Source: Anderseniella sp. Alg231-50 (GTDB taxonomy: Bacteria; Pseudomonadota; Alphaproteobacteria; Rhizobiales; Aestuariivirgaceae). From it: a stretch of DNA of 64,000 nucleotides. The position numbers were made by a program, and so were the translations under genes. The stretch spans positions 1,674,001-1,738,000 of the forward strand of contig NZ_LT703003.1 of NCBI RefSeq assembly GCF_900149695.1, written 5' to 3'. Shown piece after piece: positions 17,046 to 25,966 of this stretch. The notes under the pieces are model-generated. The model was given only the letters and a program-made list of their open reading frames with translations. It did no database searches and had not been told where the DNA came from. Each line of letters begins with the position of its first letter. Within the stretch, counting starts at the first letter, position 1.

Positions 17046-17336
17046 CTAAAGAGTTTCATAGGCGTTCATGACCTGCACCGAGCTCTGTTCGCGCAGGGCC
17101 ACGATGTCCTGGTATTCGGGCGAGCTGTTCCAGCGCCTCAAGGTTTCCATGTCCGGGAATTCGGCGACGACCACCATGGGTCCGGCCATATGCTTGCCCG
17201 CAAGGGTTTCGTTCAGCATGCCGCGAAACAGCAGTTTTGCGCCATAACCAGACGCAATGGCCTGTGTCCTGGTGATGTAGTCACGGAATTTTTGGGGGTC
17301 TGTTACGGTGATATTGGAAATCATCAGGGCTGGCAT
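17046..17336 (-). CDS. DUF1330 family protein
   Basis: A 96-residue ferredoxin-like dimeric alpha/beta barrel protein of the DUF1330 family. Typical sequence includes MISNITVTDPQKFRDYI, GGKHM-like MAGPMVVVAEFPDMETLRRWNSSPEY and a final short helix. Function is unknown. It starts directly at the NmrA gene stop (adjacent, no gap), so it is co-translated with it. Confidence 0.88.
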   Translation of the reverse strand: MPALMISNITVTDPQKFRDYITRTQAIASGYGAKLLFRGMLNETLAGKHMAGPMVVVAEFPDMETLRRWNSSPEYQDIVALREQSSVQVMNAYETL

Positions 17337-18443
17337 TCAGGCGACCTTTCCGAGGAAGTTGGTTTCAGGATTGGGTTGATGTGTGGCGCGCCAGTCGGCG
17401 TCGTCCTGGCTGAAAGCCGGATTGTCCAGTTGAACGAAATCCTTGCCCGCCTCGATGGCGGACAGGTTGGGCGGCGTGGTTGCAAGGAGTTTCAGGAACC
17501 CGGCCATCGCCTGCAGCGTGTGCGCCAAACCCGGCCGCAGATCGGGACGCCGCGCAACAGCCTCGCGAACTATGGTCTCGAAGTCTTGCGGTTGCCGCCC
17601 GCCGACATCGTGCACATCGGTAGTCGGGGCATGCACCGCAAAGGTGCCGCGGCGGTACTCGTCAACGTAAACCTTCAGTTGCGACACGGCGGCATCGGAA
17701 TAGTTCGACGGCGGGTGCGCCTTGAGCGCCTTGAGCATCATCCTGTCGGATATGTTGCGGTACCTGACCCGGCGGCCCAGGGCCTTGCCCATGGCGGTGG
17801 CGATTTCGTTGGGTGACAGCAGTTGCGGCCCGGTCGGCCGGTAGGTGTTGCCGGCATGAGTTGCAGGGTCGAGCAGTGCGCCGACCACGACACTGGCGAT
17901 GTCAGCATTGGATGGCGGTGCATTGGTCTTTGCATCGCCGTTGCCAAGCGGCATGGCAAACAGGCCCAGATGAGCCGCCATGTCGAGGACCATCAGATAA
18001 TTGTCGGCAAACCAGCCCACATTGACCGTGGTGACCGTCATGTCCGGTCGCATCCTGATCAGGATATCGCTCAGATAGACTTCCCGGGTGAACAGGGACG
18101 GATGATCCCGGCTGGACAGCCATTGGCTGAGCGTTACGACATGCTCCAGACCCGCCTGATGTGCTGCGGCGGTAAACACGGCGTTGAAATGCAGGCCATT
18201 GGGCGCGGTTGGTGCGCATTGATAGGCCCGTTGAACACCCTGCATTGCCACCTGCATATCGCGCAGGGCGTACTGGTTGCCTGCGAAAATCTCAGCGCCG
18301 GCACGCTCCAGCACTTCAGAGCGATGATCCAGGCGCCTGACAAATGCGCGAACCGGGTATCCCCTTTCAAGCAGTTGCAGGGTTGTCGGCAGTCCGGTTT
18401 TGCCGGCAGCACTGGTGATGAGAATTTTCGGCCTTGAAGACAT
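17337..18443 (-). CDS. NmrA-like NAD(P)-binding protein
   Basis: A 368-residue atypical short-chain dehydrogenase of the NmrA/quinone oxidoreductase kind. The Rossmann start is ILITSAAGKTGLPT with a GxxGxxG-like turn, then VRAFVRR for NADP preference and WFADNYL deeper in. The last 100 residues exceed the usual NmrA length (about 290) and are of unknown role. It is divergent from the HxlR regulator and forms an operon with the DUF1330 gene; the palindrome at 18488-18508 likely controls both. Confidence 0.82.
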   Translation of the reverse strand: MSSRPKILITSAAGKTGLPTTLQLLERGYPVRAFVRRLDHRSEVLERAGAEIFAGNQYALRDMQVAMQGVQRAYQCAPTAPNGLHFNAVFTAAAHQAGLEHVVTLSQWLSSRDHPSLFTREVYLSDILIRMRPDMTVTTVNVGWFADNYLMVLDMAAHLGLFAMPLGNGDAKTNAPPSNADIASVVVGALLDPATHAGNTYRPTGPQLLSPNEIATAMGKALGRRVRYRNISDRMMLKALKAHPPSNYSDAAVSQLKVYVDEYRRGTFAVHAPTTDVHDVGGRQPQDFETIVREAVARRPDLRPGLAHTLQAMAGFLKLLATTPPNLSAIEAGKDFVQLDNPAFSQDDADWRATHQPNPETNFLGKVA

Positions 18444-18487
18444 GGCGATTGATCCTTATTGCTTAACTGCTTAATTCGATAAAGTGA

Positions 18488-18508
18488 TTACTTTAAAAAA
18501 TAAAGTAA
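18488..18508. promoter_or_regulatory. Candidate HxlR operator in the NmrA/HxlR divergent promoter
   Basis: A perfect inverted repeat, TTACTTTA and TAAAGTAA around AAAAA. A further AAAGTG half-site precedes it at 18481. It lies 19-39 bases upstream of the HxlR gene and 45 bases upstream of the NmrA gene. The regulator reading outward from this same gap is the natural candidate to bind it. Confidence 0.65.
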
Positions 18509-18526
18509 CAAAACCGTGAGGTGTCG

Positions 18527-19189
18527 ATGGCGAAAGTCCGTTCCTACAAATTGCTGTGCCCGATCGCGCGCGGGCTCGACAGGATTGGTGATCGCTGGAC
18601 CCTGCTGATCCTCAGGGACCTGCATGCGGGACCGGCGCGGTTTTCCGATCTGCAGCACGGATTGACCGGCATAGCGGCCAATCTCCTGACCGACCGGTTG
18701 AACAAGCTGGTCAGTGATGGCCTGATCTCCAAGGACGCCGGTGCTCACGGCACGACGCTCTATTCGCTGACGGACCTTGGCTGCAGGACCCGCAACATCC
18801 TGTTCGACCTGGCACTGTTTGGCGGGCAGTTTGCGCCGGAAGGCGAGGTCGTCGATCCGGGAAACATGCGGACCGTAGCCGTGACACTGGGAACCGCCTG
18901 CCAACGGGCCATCACAGGAGATATCAATCTCGAAGTGCAGTTCATTATCAATGATGAGCCTTTTGCACTGCTGGCGAGAGACTGTGAGACTGTCATGCAG
19001 GCCGGGCAGGCTACGGCACCTGACGTGATGCTGGAAACCTCTTATGAAGCACTGCTTTCAGTCTCCGAGGGCGAAATCGACATGGCTCAGTTCGCCCAGG
19101 ACCATTGCCGCCTTGATATCAACACGCCGGGCAAGGAGGCCGAACTGATGCAGTTGATGTCGGCGGCCATTGCCGTGTTTTCAGGCTAG
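18527..19189 (+). CDS. HxlR-family regulator with C-terminal SCP2-like domain
   Basis: A 220-residue regulator. Residues about 5-95 are an HxlR winged helix (CPIARGLDRIGDRWTLLILRDL, then FSDLQHGLTGIAANLLTDRL). The C-terminal half (LEVQFIINDEPFALLA through CRLDINTPG) resembles the SCP2-like lipid-binding domain found fused to some HxlR proteins. HxlR proteins often sense electrophiles or thiol stress; the conserved early Cys (LLCPIA) is present. The start is ATG at 18527 behind GAGG; GTG at 18521 is possible. It diverges from the NmrA gene. Confidence 0.88.
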   Translation: MAKVRSYKLLCPIARGLDRIGDRWTLLILRDLHAGPARFSDLQHGLTGIAANLLTDRLNKLVSDGLISKDAGAHGTTLYSLTDLGCRTRNILFDLALFGGQFAPEGEVVDPGNMRTVAVTLGTACQRAITGDINLEVQFIINDEPFALLARDCETVMQAGQATAPDVMLETSYEALLSVSEGEIDMAQFAQDHCRLDINTPGKEAELMQLMSAAIAVFSG

Positions 19190-19203
19190 TTCACTGGCTT
19201 GCG

Positions 19204-22200
19204 CTAGCTCGCCGTTTCTTCAGCGGTTGTCGGCGTGGTCTTTTTGCCGGACAGCCGTTGTGAGACGGAGCGGATCGCCACATAGAACACCGGCGTCAGG
19301 AACAGGCCGAGGAAGGTGACGCCGAGCATGCCGAAGAACACCGCGGTGCCAAGCGCCTGACGCAGTTCGGCACCCGGACCGCTGGCAATGACCAGCGGCA
19401 CAACGCCCAGGATGAACGCGAAAGCGGTCATCAGGATGGGGCGCAGGCGCAGGCGGCAGGCATTGATGGTGGCTTCCAGAAGCGGCTTGCCGTCATCTTC
19501 CTCCTGCCGGGCAAACTCCACGATCAAAATGGCGTTCTTTGCCGCCAGGCCCACCAGCACGATCAGCCCGATCTGGGTCAGGATATTGTTGTCCATGCCG
19601 CGCAGCATAACTCCCAGCAGGGCCGCCAGCATGGACAGCGGTACAATCAGCATGATGGCCATGGGCAAGGTCCAGCTTTCGTACTGTGCCGCCAGCAGCA
19701 GGAATACGACGACGATCGCCAGTCCAAACAGGTAGATGGCGGTATTGCCGGTCTGCTTTTCCTGCAGGGCAAGTTCAGTCCATTCGAACGTCATGCCCTG
19801 CGGCAGGTTTTGTGCAGCCATGTTTTCCATGATTGTCAGGGCTTCGCCGGTCGACACGCCGGGCGCGGTTGAGCCCTGCAGCGGCACTGACACGAACTGG
19901 TTGTAACGCTGCACCAGGTAGGGACCGCTGGTATCGCGAATTTCCACCAGCGTGCCCAACGGCACCAGCGCACCGGTGGTCGAGCGCACCTTGAGCCGTG
20001 CAATGTCTTCCTTCTCCAGCCGGAATGACTGGTCAGCCTGCATGCGCACGTCATAGCGCCTGCCAAAGGCGGTAAAGTCGTTCACGAAGGATGAGCCGAG
20101 ATTGAGTTCCAGTGTCTCGAAGATCGCGCCGATGGATACTTGCAATTGCTGCGCCTTAACGCGATCGATCTCCAGATAGTAGGACGGGCTGGAGTTGGAG
20201 AATGTAGTGAAGACACGGTTGACACCGGGTGTCTGCTGCGCCTGACCCATCATGGCAAAGGCAGTGCCGAGTGCGCGGTCCATCTTGGTGCCACTGCGTT
20301 CCTGGATCTGCATCTTGAAACCGCCGCCCTGGCCGATGCCACGCACCGACGGCGGCTGGATGGCTATGATGAACGCCTCCTCGATCTGTTGCAGGCGTCC
20401 GAACAGCGACCCGATGATCTGCTGCGATGACTGGCCCTTCTTGTTGCGCTCGGCGAAGTTGTCGAAAGTCGCGAATATGGCTGCTGCATTGGTGGCTGAG
20501 GTGAATGTCGCCCCGGAAAAACCGGCAAAGGCGACGGCATCCTTGACGCCGGGGGTTTCCCGGATGATCTGGGTGGCGCGCTGCACAACCTTGTCGGTAC
20601 GATCCAGCGATGCGCCCTCGGGCAACTGGATAGCGACAATGCCGTAGCCCTGGTCGGTTTGCGGGATGAACCCGCCGGGCACCTTGCCGAACGTCCACAC
20701 GGTCAGGCCGATAAGGCCTGCATAGATGACCAGGCCCATCACGGTGCGGCGCGACATAAACCCGACAATGCGGGCGTAGCCTGTGCTTGTCTTGTCAAAA
20801 CCGGAATTGAACTTGTCTGCTGCCCAGCTTCCCATCCTGGCGAGGAAGAAGTTGGACCTGGGTGCATCATGAGGTTTTAGCAGCAGCGCTGCCAGCGCCG
20901 GTGACAGGGTCAGTGAGTTGATTGCCGATATAACCGTCGACGTGGCGATGGTGATGGCGAACTGCTTGTAGAAGGCACCGGAGATGCCGGGCACGAAAGC
21001 GGTCGGGATGAACACGGCAACCAGCACCAGCGATATGGCGATGACGGCTGAGCCGACTTCATCCATGGTGCGGTGCGATGCTTCCCTGGGCGACAGCCCG
21101 TTGGCGATATTGCGCTCGACGTTTTCCACGACCACAATCGCGTCATCCACCACGATACCGATAGCCAGCACCAGGCCGAACAGCGTCAGCGTGTTGAGCG
21201 AAAACCCGAGAAGTGACATCACCATGAAGGTGCCGATCAGGGATACCGGAATGGCAACGATCGGGATGATGGCCGTGCGCCAGGATTGCAGGAATACGAT
21301 GACCACCAGCACAACCAGCAAGATGGCCTCAAACAGTGTCTTGTAGACCTCGTTGACGGATTCCGCGATAAACTCGGTCGGGTTGTAGACGATCTGGTAT
21401 TCAATGCCGGGTGGAAACGACGTTTTCAGCTGCTCCATGGCAGCGATGATTTCCTCTGCACTTTGCAGGGCATTGGTGCCGGGACGCTGGAAGATCGCCA
21501 GCGCAACTGCCGACTTGCCGTTGAGATACGAATTGGTTGTGTAGCTCTTGGCACCGATTTCGACACGCGCGACATCCTGCAGCCGGATCAGGCGACCGTC
21601 ATCGCCGGCCTTCACGATCACATTGCGGAACTGGCGTACGGTGGAAAACCGGCCCTGGGTGGTGACCGTGAAGGTCACGTCATTGTCGCTCGGTGCCGGT
21701 TCGGCGCCAATTGAGCCTCCCGATACCTGGACATTCTGTTCGCGCAGGGAGGCCAGCAGGTCTGCGGCAGTCATGCCGTACGAGGCGAGTTTTTCAGGGT
21801 CGATCCAGACCCGCAACGAGTATTCCCGTTCGCCGAAAATGGTCAGGTCGCCGACACCGTCCAGCCGCACCAGCACATCGCGCACATTGTTGCGGGCATA
21901 GTTGGAGACGTAGAGCTGATCCAGGCTGTCGTCGGGAGACAGCATGTGAACCACCATCATCAGGTCAGGTGAGCTCTTGCGGGTGGTGATACCGACGCGG
22001 CGGACTTCTTCGGGCAGGCGGGGCTCGGCAATCGCCACCCGGTTCTGGACCAGTACCTGGGCGTCGTCGAGATCGGTGCCGCTCTTGAAGGTAATGGTCA
22101 GCGCCATGGTGCCGGCACTGGTCGAGTAGGACGACATGTACAGCATGTTCTCAATGCCGTTGATCTCCTCCTCGATCGGTGCCGCCACGGTTTCAGCGAC

Positions 22201-22374
22201 CGTTTCCGCATCTGCGCCGGAGTAATTCGCCGTCACCACAATGGTGGGAGGCGCAATGTCGGGATACTGGCCGACAGGCAGTTGAAAATAGGATATGGCG
22301 CCCATCAGCACGATCAGGATCGAGATCACGCTGGCGAATATCGGCCGGTCGATGAAGAAGTGGGCAAAGCGCAT
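19204..22374 (-). CDS. RND multidrug efflux transporter, HAE1/AcrB-like
   Basis: A 1056-residue inner-membrane pump matching the AcrB/MexB length. It begins FFIDRPIFASVISI. The first transmembrane half has the proton-relay aspartates in GIVVDDAIVVVENVER. Two large periplasmic loops and the NAILIVEFARQ segment in the second half are visible. It exports hydrophobic drugs with a membrane-fusion protein and an outer-membrane channel. The fusion protein gene lies 12 bases upstream; no TolC-type gene is in the window. It is convergent with the HxlR gene, 15 bases away. Confidence 0.94.
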   Translation of the reverse strand: MRFAHFFIDRPIFASVISILIVLMGAISYFQLPVGQYPDIAPPTIVVTANYSGADAETVAETVAAPIEEEINGIENMLYMSSYSTSAGTMALTITFKSGTDLDDAQVLVQNRVAIAEPRLPEEVRRVGITTRKSSPDLMMVVHMLSPDDSLDQLYVSNYARNNVRDVLVRLDGVGDLTIFGEREYSLRVWIDPEKLASYGMTAADLLASLREQNVQVSGGSIGAEPAPSDNDVTFTVTTQGRFSTVRQFRNVIVKAGDDGRLIRLQDVARVEIGAKSYTTNSYLNGKSAVALAIFQRPGTNALQSAEEIIAAMEQLKTSFPPGIEYQIVYNPTEFIAESVNEVYKTLFEAILLVVLVVIVFLQSWRTAIIPIVAIPVSLIGTFMVMSLLGFSLNTLTLFGLVLAIGIVVDDAIVVVENVERNIANGLSPREASHRTMDEVGSAVIAISLVLVAVFIPTAFVPGISGAFYKQFAITIATSTVISAINSLTLSPALAALLLKPHDAPRSNFFLARMGSWAADKFNSGFDKTSTGYARIVGFMSRRTVMGLVIYAGLIGLTVWTFGKVPGGFIPQTDQGYGIVAIQLPEGASLDRTDKVVQRATQIIRETPGVKDAVAFAGFSGATFTSATNAAAIFATFDNFAERNKKGQSSQQIIGSLFGRLQQIEEAFIIAIQPPSVRGIGQGGGFKMQIQERSGTKMDRALGTAFAMMGQAQQTPGVNRVFTTFSNSSPSYYLEIDRVKAQQLQVSIGAIFETLELNLGSSFVNDFTAFGRRYDVRMQADQSFRLEKEDIARLKVRSTTGALVPLGTLVEIRDTSGPYLVQRYNQFVSVPLQGSTAPGVSTGEALTIMENMAAQNLPQGMTFEWTELALQEKQTGNTAIYLFGLAIVVVFLLLAAQYESWTLPMAIMLIVPLSMLAALLGVMLRGMDNNILTQIGLIVLVGLAAKNAILIVEFARQEEDDGKPLLEATINACRLRLRPILMTAFAFILGVVPLVIASGPGAELRQALGTAVFFGMLGVTFLGLFLTPVFYVAIRSVSQRLSGKKTTPTTAEETAS

Positions 22375-22386
22375 GTCTGTTTGCCC

Positions 22387-23544
22387 CTAGTTCTTGGCTG
22401 CGACAGGGGGAAGGTCCTGCAGTTGCGGATCGATGGTCATGCCCGGACGAACCCTGGCAAGGCCGTTGACCACGATGGTTTCGTCACCCTTGAGGCCGGT
22501 TCGAACCACGCGATAACCGTCAATGCGCGGGCCGGGTCTGATGACGGTGGGGGTGAGCACATTGTTCTCGCCGACCACGAACACGATGCGCCGGTTCTGA
22601 TCCGTTCCCACGGCCTGATCCGGTATCAGCACGCCGTCATACTCATTTGAACCGGGGATTGAAATGCGCCCGAACAGGCCGGGCTGCAGGAACAGATCGG
22701 CATTGGTGATAACAGCACGTCCGCGCATGGTGCCGGTTGCGTTATCGATGCGGTTGTTGAGAAAATCAAGGTTGCCGGTGTGCTTCGGCTCGTCCTCGTC
22801 GGTGAGCTGTATTCTCACTTCATACGGCGCCAACCTGCCGGATGGCCCCGTGCCATTGCGACCCAACCTGGAATAGGCAAGGTAGGAGCGCTCATCCACA
22901 TCGAAATAAAAATAGATCGGATCAAGCGATACGATGGATGCCAGCACGGTGGAGTTTGCCTGAACCAGGTTGCCCACGGATATCAGGTTACGGCCGATGC
23001 GGCCCTTCACCGGTGAATAGATTTTCGTGTAACCGAGGTTCAACTGGGCAGTGCGAAGCCGGGCGGTGGCACCGGCCAGTTCCGCCTGTGCAGCCAGGAA
23101 CTCCTGACGGCGCTGGTCCTGGGCAGACGCGGCAATTGTGCCTGAGGTGCGAAGTTTCTGTCCGCGCTCGAATTCTTCCTTGGTCAGGTCAAGCCGGCTC
23201 TGCGCCACCTCGACACTGGACTGGGCATTTTCGAGCTCCGCCTGGAACTGCTTCTGGTCAATGGTGAACAGTAGATCGCCGGCCTCGACCAGCTCGCCGT
23301 CCTTGAAATGAATCTCCTGCAGGTAGCCGGCGACACGGGCACGAAGCTCGACATCTTCCTTTGCTTCAAAGCGCCCGGTGAAGACGTCGGTCTCGATAAT
23401 TTTCTTAACAACCGGCTTGGCGACACTGACCTTGGGAGCAGGTGGGGGTGCGCTCTGGGACTTTGGCGCTTCGTCGCAGCCGGCGAGCAGCAGCGCGCCG
23501 GCGAACAATAGGGCGGCAGCCAGGGATGATGTACCTGTTGGCAT
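22387..23544 (-). CDS. RND efflux periplasmic adaptor lipoprotein, AcrA-like
   Basis: A 385-residue membrane-fusion protein. The N-terminus has a lipobox (ALLLAGCDE) for lipid anchoring. The lipoyl/barrel-sandwich halves flank a coiled-coil hairpin (VEVAQSRLDLTKEEFERGQ), and LNLGYTKIYSPVKGRIG is the typical adaptor stretch. It links the pump to the outer-membrane channel. The start at 23544 follows GAGGAATTGAAC; TTG at 23550 is less likely. It forms an operon with the RND gene. Confidence 0.93.
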   Translation of the reverse strand: MPTGTSSLAAALLFAGALLLAGCDEAPKSQSAPPPAPKVSVAKPVVKKIIETDVFTGRFEAKEDVELRARVAGYLQEIHFKDGELVEAGDLLFTIDQKQFQAELENAQSSVEVAQSRLDLTKEEFERGQKLRTSGTIAASAQDQRRQEFLAAQAELAGATARLRTAQLNLGYTKIYSPVKGRIGRNLISVGNLVQANSTVLASIVSLDPIYFYFDVDERSYLAYSRLGRNGTGPSGRLAPYEVRIQLTDEDEPKHTGNLDFLNNRIDNATGTMRGRAVITNADLFLQPGLFGRISIPGSNEYDGVLIPDQAVGTDQNRRIVFVVGENNVLTPTVIRPGPRIDGYRVVRTGLKGDETIVVNGLARVRPGMTIDPQLQDLPPVAAKN

Positions 23545-23704
23545 GTTCAATTCCTCACGAAGTCGGGAAACCCGGTCTTTTCAGGCATGCGAAGCGGTTG
23601 CCCAGGCGTGTTCTCCCTACGGGAACAAGCTCGTCGCGGATTACCGCCTAGCCCATTGCTGTGCACCTGAAATATGACGTTTTCGAGATATGTACAAGGA
23701 GCAT

Positions 23705-24133
23705 CTAGTCGGCGAGATGGTTTGGCAGCAATTTGCCGAACACGGCTACCAGAAAGGCCGTGCTCAACCCGAAACCCAACAGACCCGTGACGGATGCAAA
23801 TGCCCCGTAAAGGCGGATGTTTTCAGCCAGAACGACGTCGCCATAACCCAGCGTCGTATAGGTGACGAGTGCAAAGTATACCGCCGTGCCGGGATCATTG
23901 AACGCACCGAACGCAATGAACGACAGTGCCCACAACCACACCTGAACCGAGTGGGAAAACACGATTATGATAATTGCGGCGCTCAGCAGCACTGCTGTGC
24001 TGACCAAGGGTCCCGATGCCCACAGTTTCGCGTTCAGCGACTTCAACAGCCTTATGTCGACTATCAGGAAACCGACATGCAAAAACAGGCAAATGCCCAG
24101 CATCACCGTTCCCCAGATCATCTGACCCGACAT
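23705..24133 (-). CDS. Two-helix potassium channel-like pore protein
   Basis: A 142-residue membrane protein with about four hydrophobic stretches. It carries a K+ selectivity filter TTLGYGD (residues 93-99) preceded by the pore helix AVYFALVTY. This is the Ion_trans_2 pore of small bacterial channels. No cytoplasmic RCK/TrkA domain is attached, unlike many family members, so gating would need another protein or is simple. Downstream and upstream genes are small membrane or secreted proteins on the same strand. Confidence 0.85.
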   Translation of the reverse strand: MSGQMIWGTVMLGICLFLHVGFLIVDIRLLKSLNAKLWASGPLVSTAVLLSAAIIIIVFSHSVQVWLWALSFIAFGAFNDPGTAVYFALVTYTTLGYGDVVLAENIRLYGAFASVTGLLGFGLSTAFLVAVFGKLLPNHLAD

Positions 24134-24235
24134 GGTTATCCTCTTTAATCAATAGCTTGGGAATCTAAGCAGCAAAGCATGTCCGTTTTCAACCCCCCGG
24201 GCCGGGGCGTTGGTCCGGCGCTTCAAAACAATAAT

Positions 24236-24484
24236 CTAGGACGCAAATCTGCGACAGACAATCCAGAGCAAAGCCAGATTTATCAGCGGTGCACCGGCAC
24301 CGAACAGTGCGGAAAAGTTGTCAGGAACATTGAAAAGTATCCACGGGAAACCCAGGGGGATCAGGAATACACCCGACAAGGCGTCAGTTTCCTGGCCGAA
24401 CCAGCCATAGGTGCCGGTGAGGTAGAGCAACAGCGCCGTAACGTATATGACGGCGAATACAGCACGTGCATATTTGCAAATCAT
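24236..24484 (-). CDS. Small membrane protein of unknown function
   Basis: An 82-residue protein with two or three hydrophobic segments (VFAVIYVTALLLYLTG, then GVFLIPLGFPWILFN, then INLALLWIVC). I do not recognise a family. The ATG at 24484 lies 32 bases downstream of the stop of the secreted protein gene on the same strand. Size and hydrophobic pattern, rather than homology, support it as real. Confidence 0.55.
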   Translation of the reverse strand: MICKYARAVFAVIYVTALLLYLTGTYGWFGQETDALSGVFLIPLGFPWILFNVPDNFSALFGAGAPLINLALLWIVCRRFAS

Positions 24485-24515
24485 GTGCAGCCACTCACCT
24501 TATTGCCGCGATTGA

Positions 24516-24803
24516 TCACTTCTTGCGAAAGTCGATCAGTTGCAGAAGCTTAGGGGAGTTGAGTTCCATCGTGCACTTGCCCGCAACCTGGACATCATCC
24601 CAGTCAATAATCCAGTAGGAGTAGAAGATCTTGTCATCATAACCACCTGGATAAGCAGACACACCGGCATTGGGAATATCCTTGAACTCCTCCTGTGCCC
24701 ATGCCGCGTCGTGACAGGCTTTGACATGCTGGTCAAACTCGCCGGCCATGACCGGACCACAGGCGCCAATCATGATCGCTGCAGCAAGAGTTTTTTTGAT
24801 CAT
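24516..24803 (-). CDS. Small secreted protein of unknown function
   Basis: A 95-residue protein with a signal peptide (MIKKTLAAAIMIGACGPVMAG, likely cut after VMA). The mature part of about 74 residues has two Cys (one in ACHDAAWAQEEF, one in GKCTMEL) that may form a disulfide, and many aromatic residues (FYSYWIIDWDD). No family is recognised. It lies between two membrane-protein genes on the same strand. Confidence 0.65.
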   Translation of the reverse strand: MIKKTLAAAIMIGACGPVMAGEFDQHVKACHDAAWAQEEFKDIPNAGVSAYPGGYDDKIFYSYWIIDWDDVQVAGKCTMELNSPKLLQLIDFRKK

Positions 24804-24876
24804 AGTTTTTGTCCATCTGTTTGGTTTGCAACACCCCGGTCCTCAGCATCAAACATGTTACAGCAGCGTACAAGTC

Positions 24877-25950
24877 TCACTTGCCCTTTAGTTCCCTACG
24901 CAACGCGATTGCCGCCTTGACCAGGTCGTCATCGAGCAGGGGCAGAAAAGTTTTGCGAATGGCAGTATTCAACGCCATGTCGGCGCGGGCTTCGGCCTTG
25001 TCTGCCTTGCCAAGCAGCAGCTTCTCTTCCTCGATCGCGTTCAGAACCAGCAAAGGCTTCTTGAGGACTGCCTGCAGCACCAGGCTGATAGAAAGATGCT
25101 CGACCTGATTGGCATTGTCTGGTGTACCCACGAACCGGTCCGCGAATCCGGATACCCCCCATGTCTGGGAAACAGGCATTGCGCTGCCGAGCGCATATTG
25201 ATGCATAGTCGAGACATTGTAGCGTGCAATAAATCCGTGCGAGAATACCGGTTTGTGCGTAATCGGATTTCGCCGGGTGGAACCTGCGACGAGGTTCTGC
25301 CAGGCAACCAGAATCGCATCTGTTTCGGTGCGGATTTCCTTGGCGTGCTGGAGCAACCGATCCGGCGGTATCGACTTCACGTAATCGCGTGCGATGAGCA
25401 TGATATCGAGCGCTGCATCAAGCGCAGTATCATCAGAGTTGATCTCAGCGGCCTTGAAGCGCGCAAAGCGGGCATATGATCGGGCCAGCACGTCGAGATA
25501 CGGCGCGCTGTGATCCTGTGACAGTTCATATGCGATACGATAGGTGTTCCAGCCGGCTGCCTTAAGGTCCGGCGTTTCCACATCCCAGAAACTGGCCGGG
25601 ATGCGGGCACCCCTGGCCGCAGTTGTCTCGCCGATATATGTAAGATTTTCTGCATAGCGGGTAAGCGTGGCAGTGTTGGTGGTACCTTGCGCCAGGCGCT
25701 CCATATGGCCCGTTACCCCAACATCACCCAGCACGGGTGCCGGATTCAATCCTGCCGCGACCAGCCGTTCTGCGATCCGGGCTGGTTCGGATGCCTTGTC
25801 GGGTTCAGTGTCATGGGCCTCGGCCACTTCGTCGCCGCGGGGGACACTCACATTGACCGATTTCAGAAAAATGCCGTACCCCAAATAGCAAATCACACCA
25901 ACTGCAATAACCGCCAGACTGATCAACACACCCGGCTCAAGAAATCTCAT
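24877..25950 (-). CDS. Membrane-anchored protein of unknown function
   Basis: A 357-residue protein with one N-terminal transmembrane helix (LISLAVIAVGVICYLGYGIF). A low-complexity acidic linker (GDEVAEAHDTEPDKASEP) and a mostly helical soluble domain of about 300 residues follow. It is probably anchored with the bulk in the periplasm. I see no catalytic motif. GTG at 25959 is an alternative start. It begins 16 bases after the CPBP protease gene and likely shares its transcript. Confidence 0.6.
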   Translation of the reverse strand: MRFLEPGVLISLAVIAVGVICYLGYGIFLKSVNVSVPRGDEVAEAHDTEPDKASEPARIAERLVAAGLNPAPVLGDVGVTGHMERLAQGTTNTATLTRYAENLTYIGETTAARGARIPASFWDVETPDLKAAGWNTYRIAYELSQDHSAPYLDVLARSYARFARFKAAEINSDDTALDAALDIMLIARDYVKSIPPDRLLQHAKEIRTETDAILVAWQNLVAGSTRRNPITHKPVFSHGFIARYNVSTMHQYALGSAMPVSQTWGVSGFADRFVGTPDNANQVEHLSISLVLQAVLKKPLLVLNAIEEEKLLLGKADKAEARADMALNTAIRKTFLPLLDDDLVKAAIALRRELKGK

Positions 25951-25966
25951 CGCCGCCACCCGCTTT

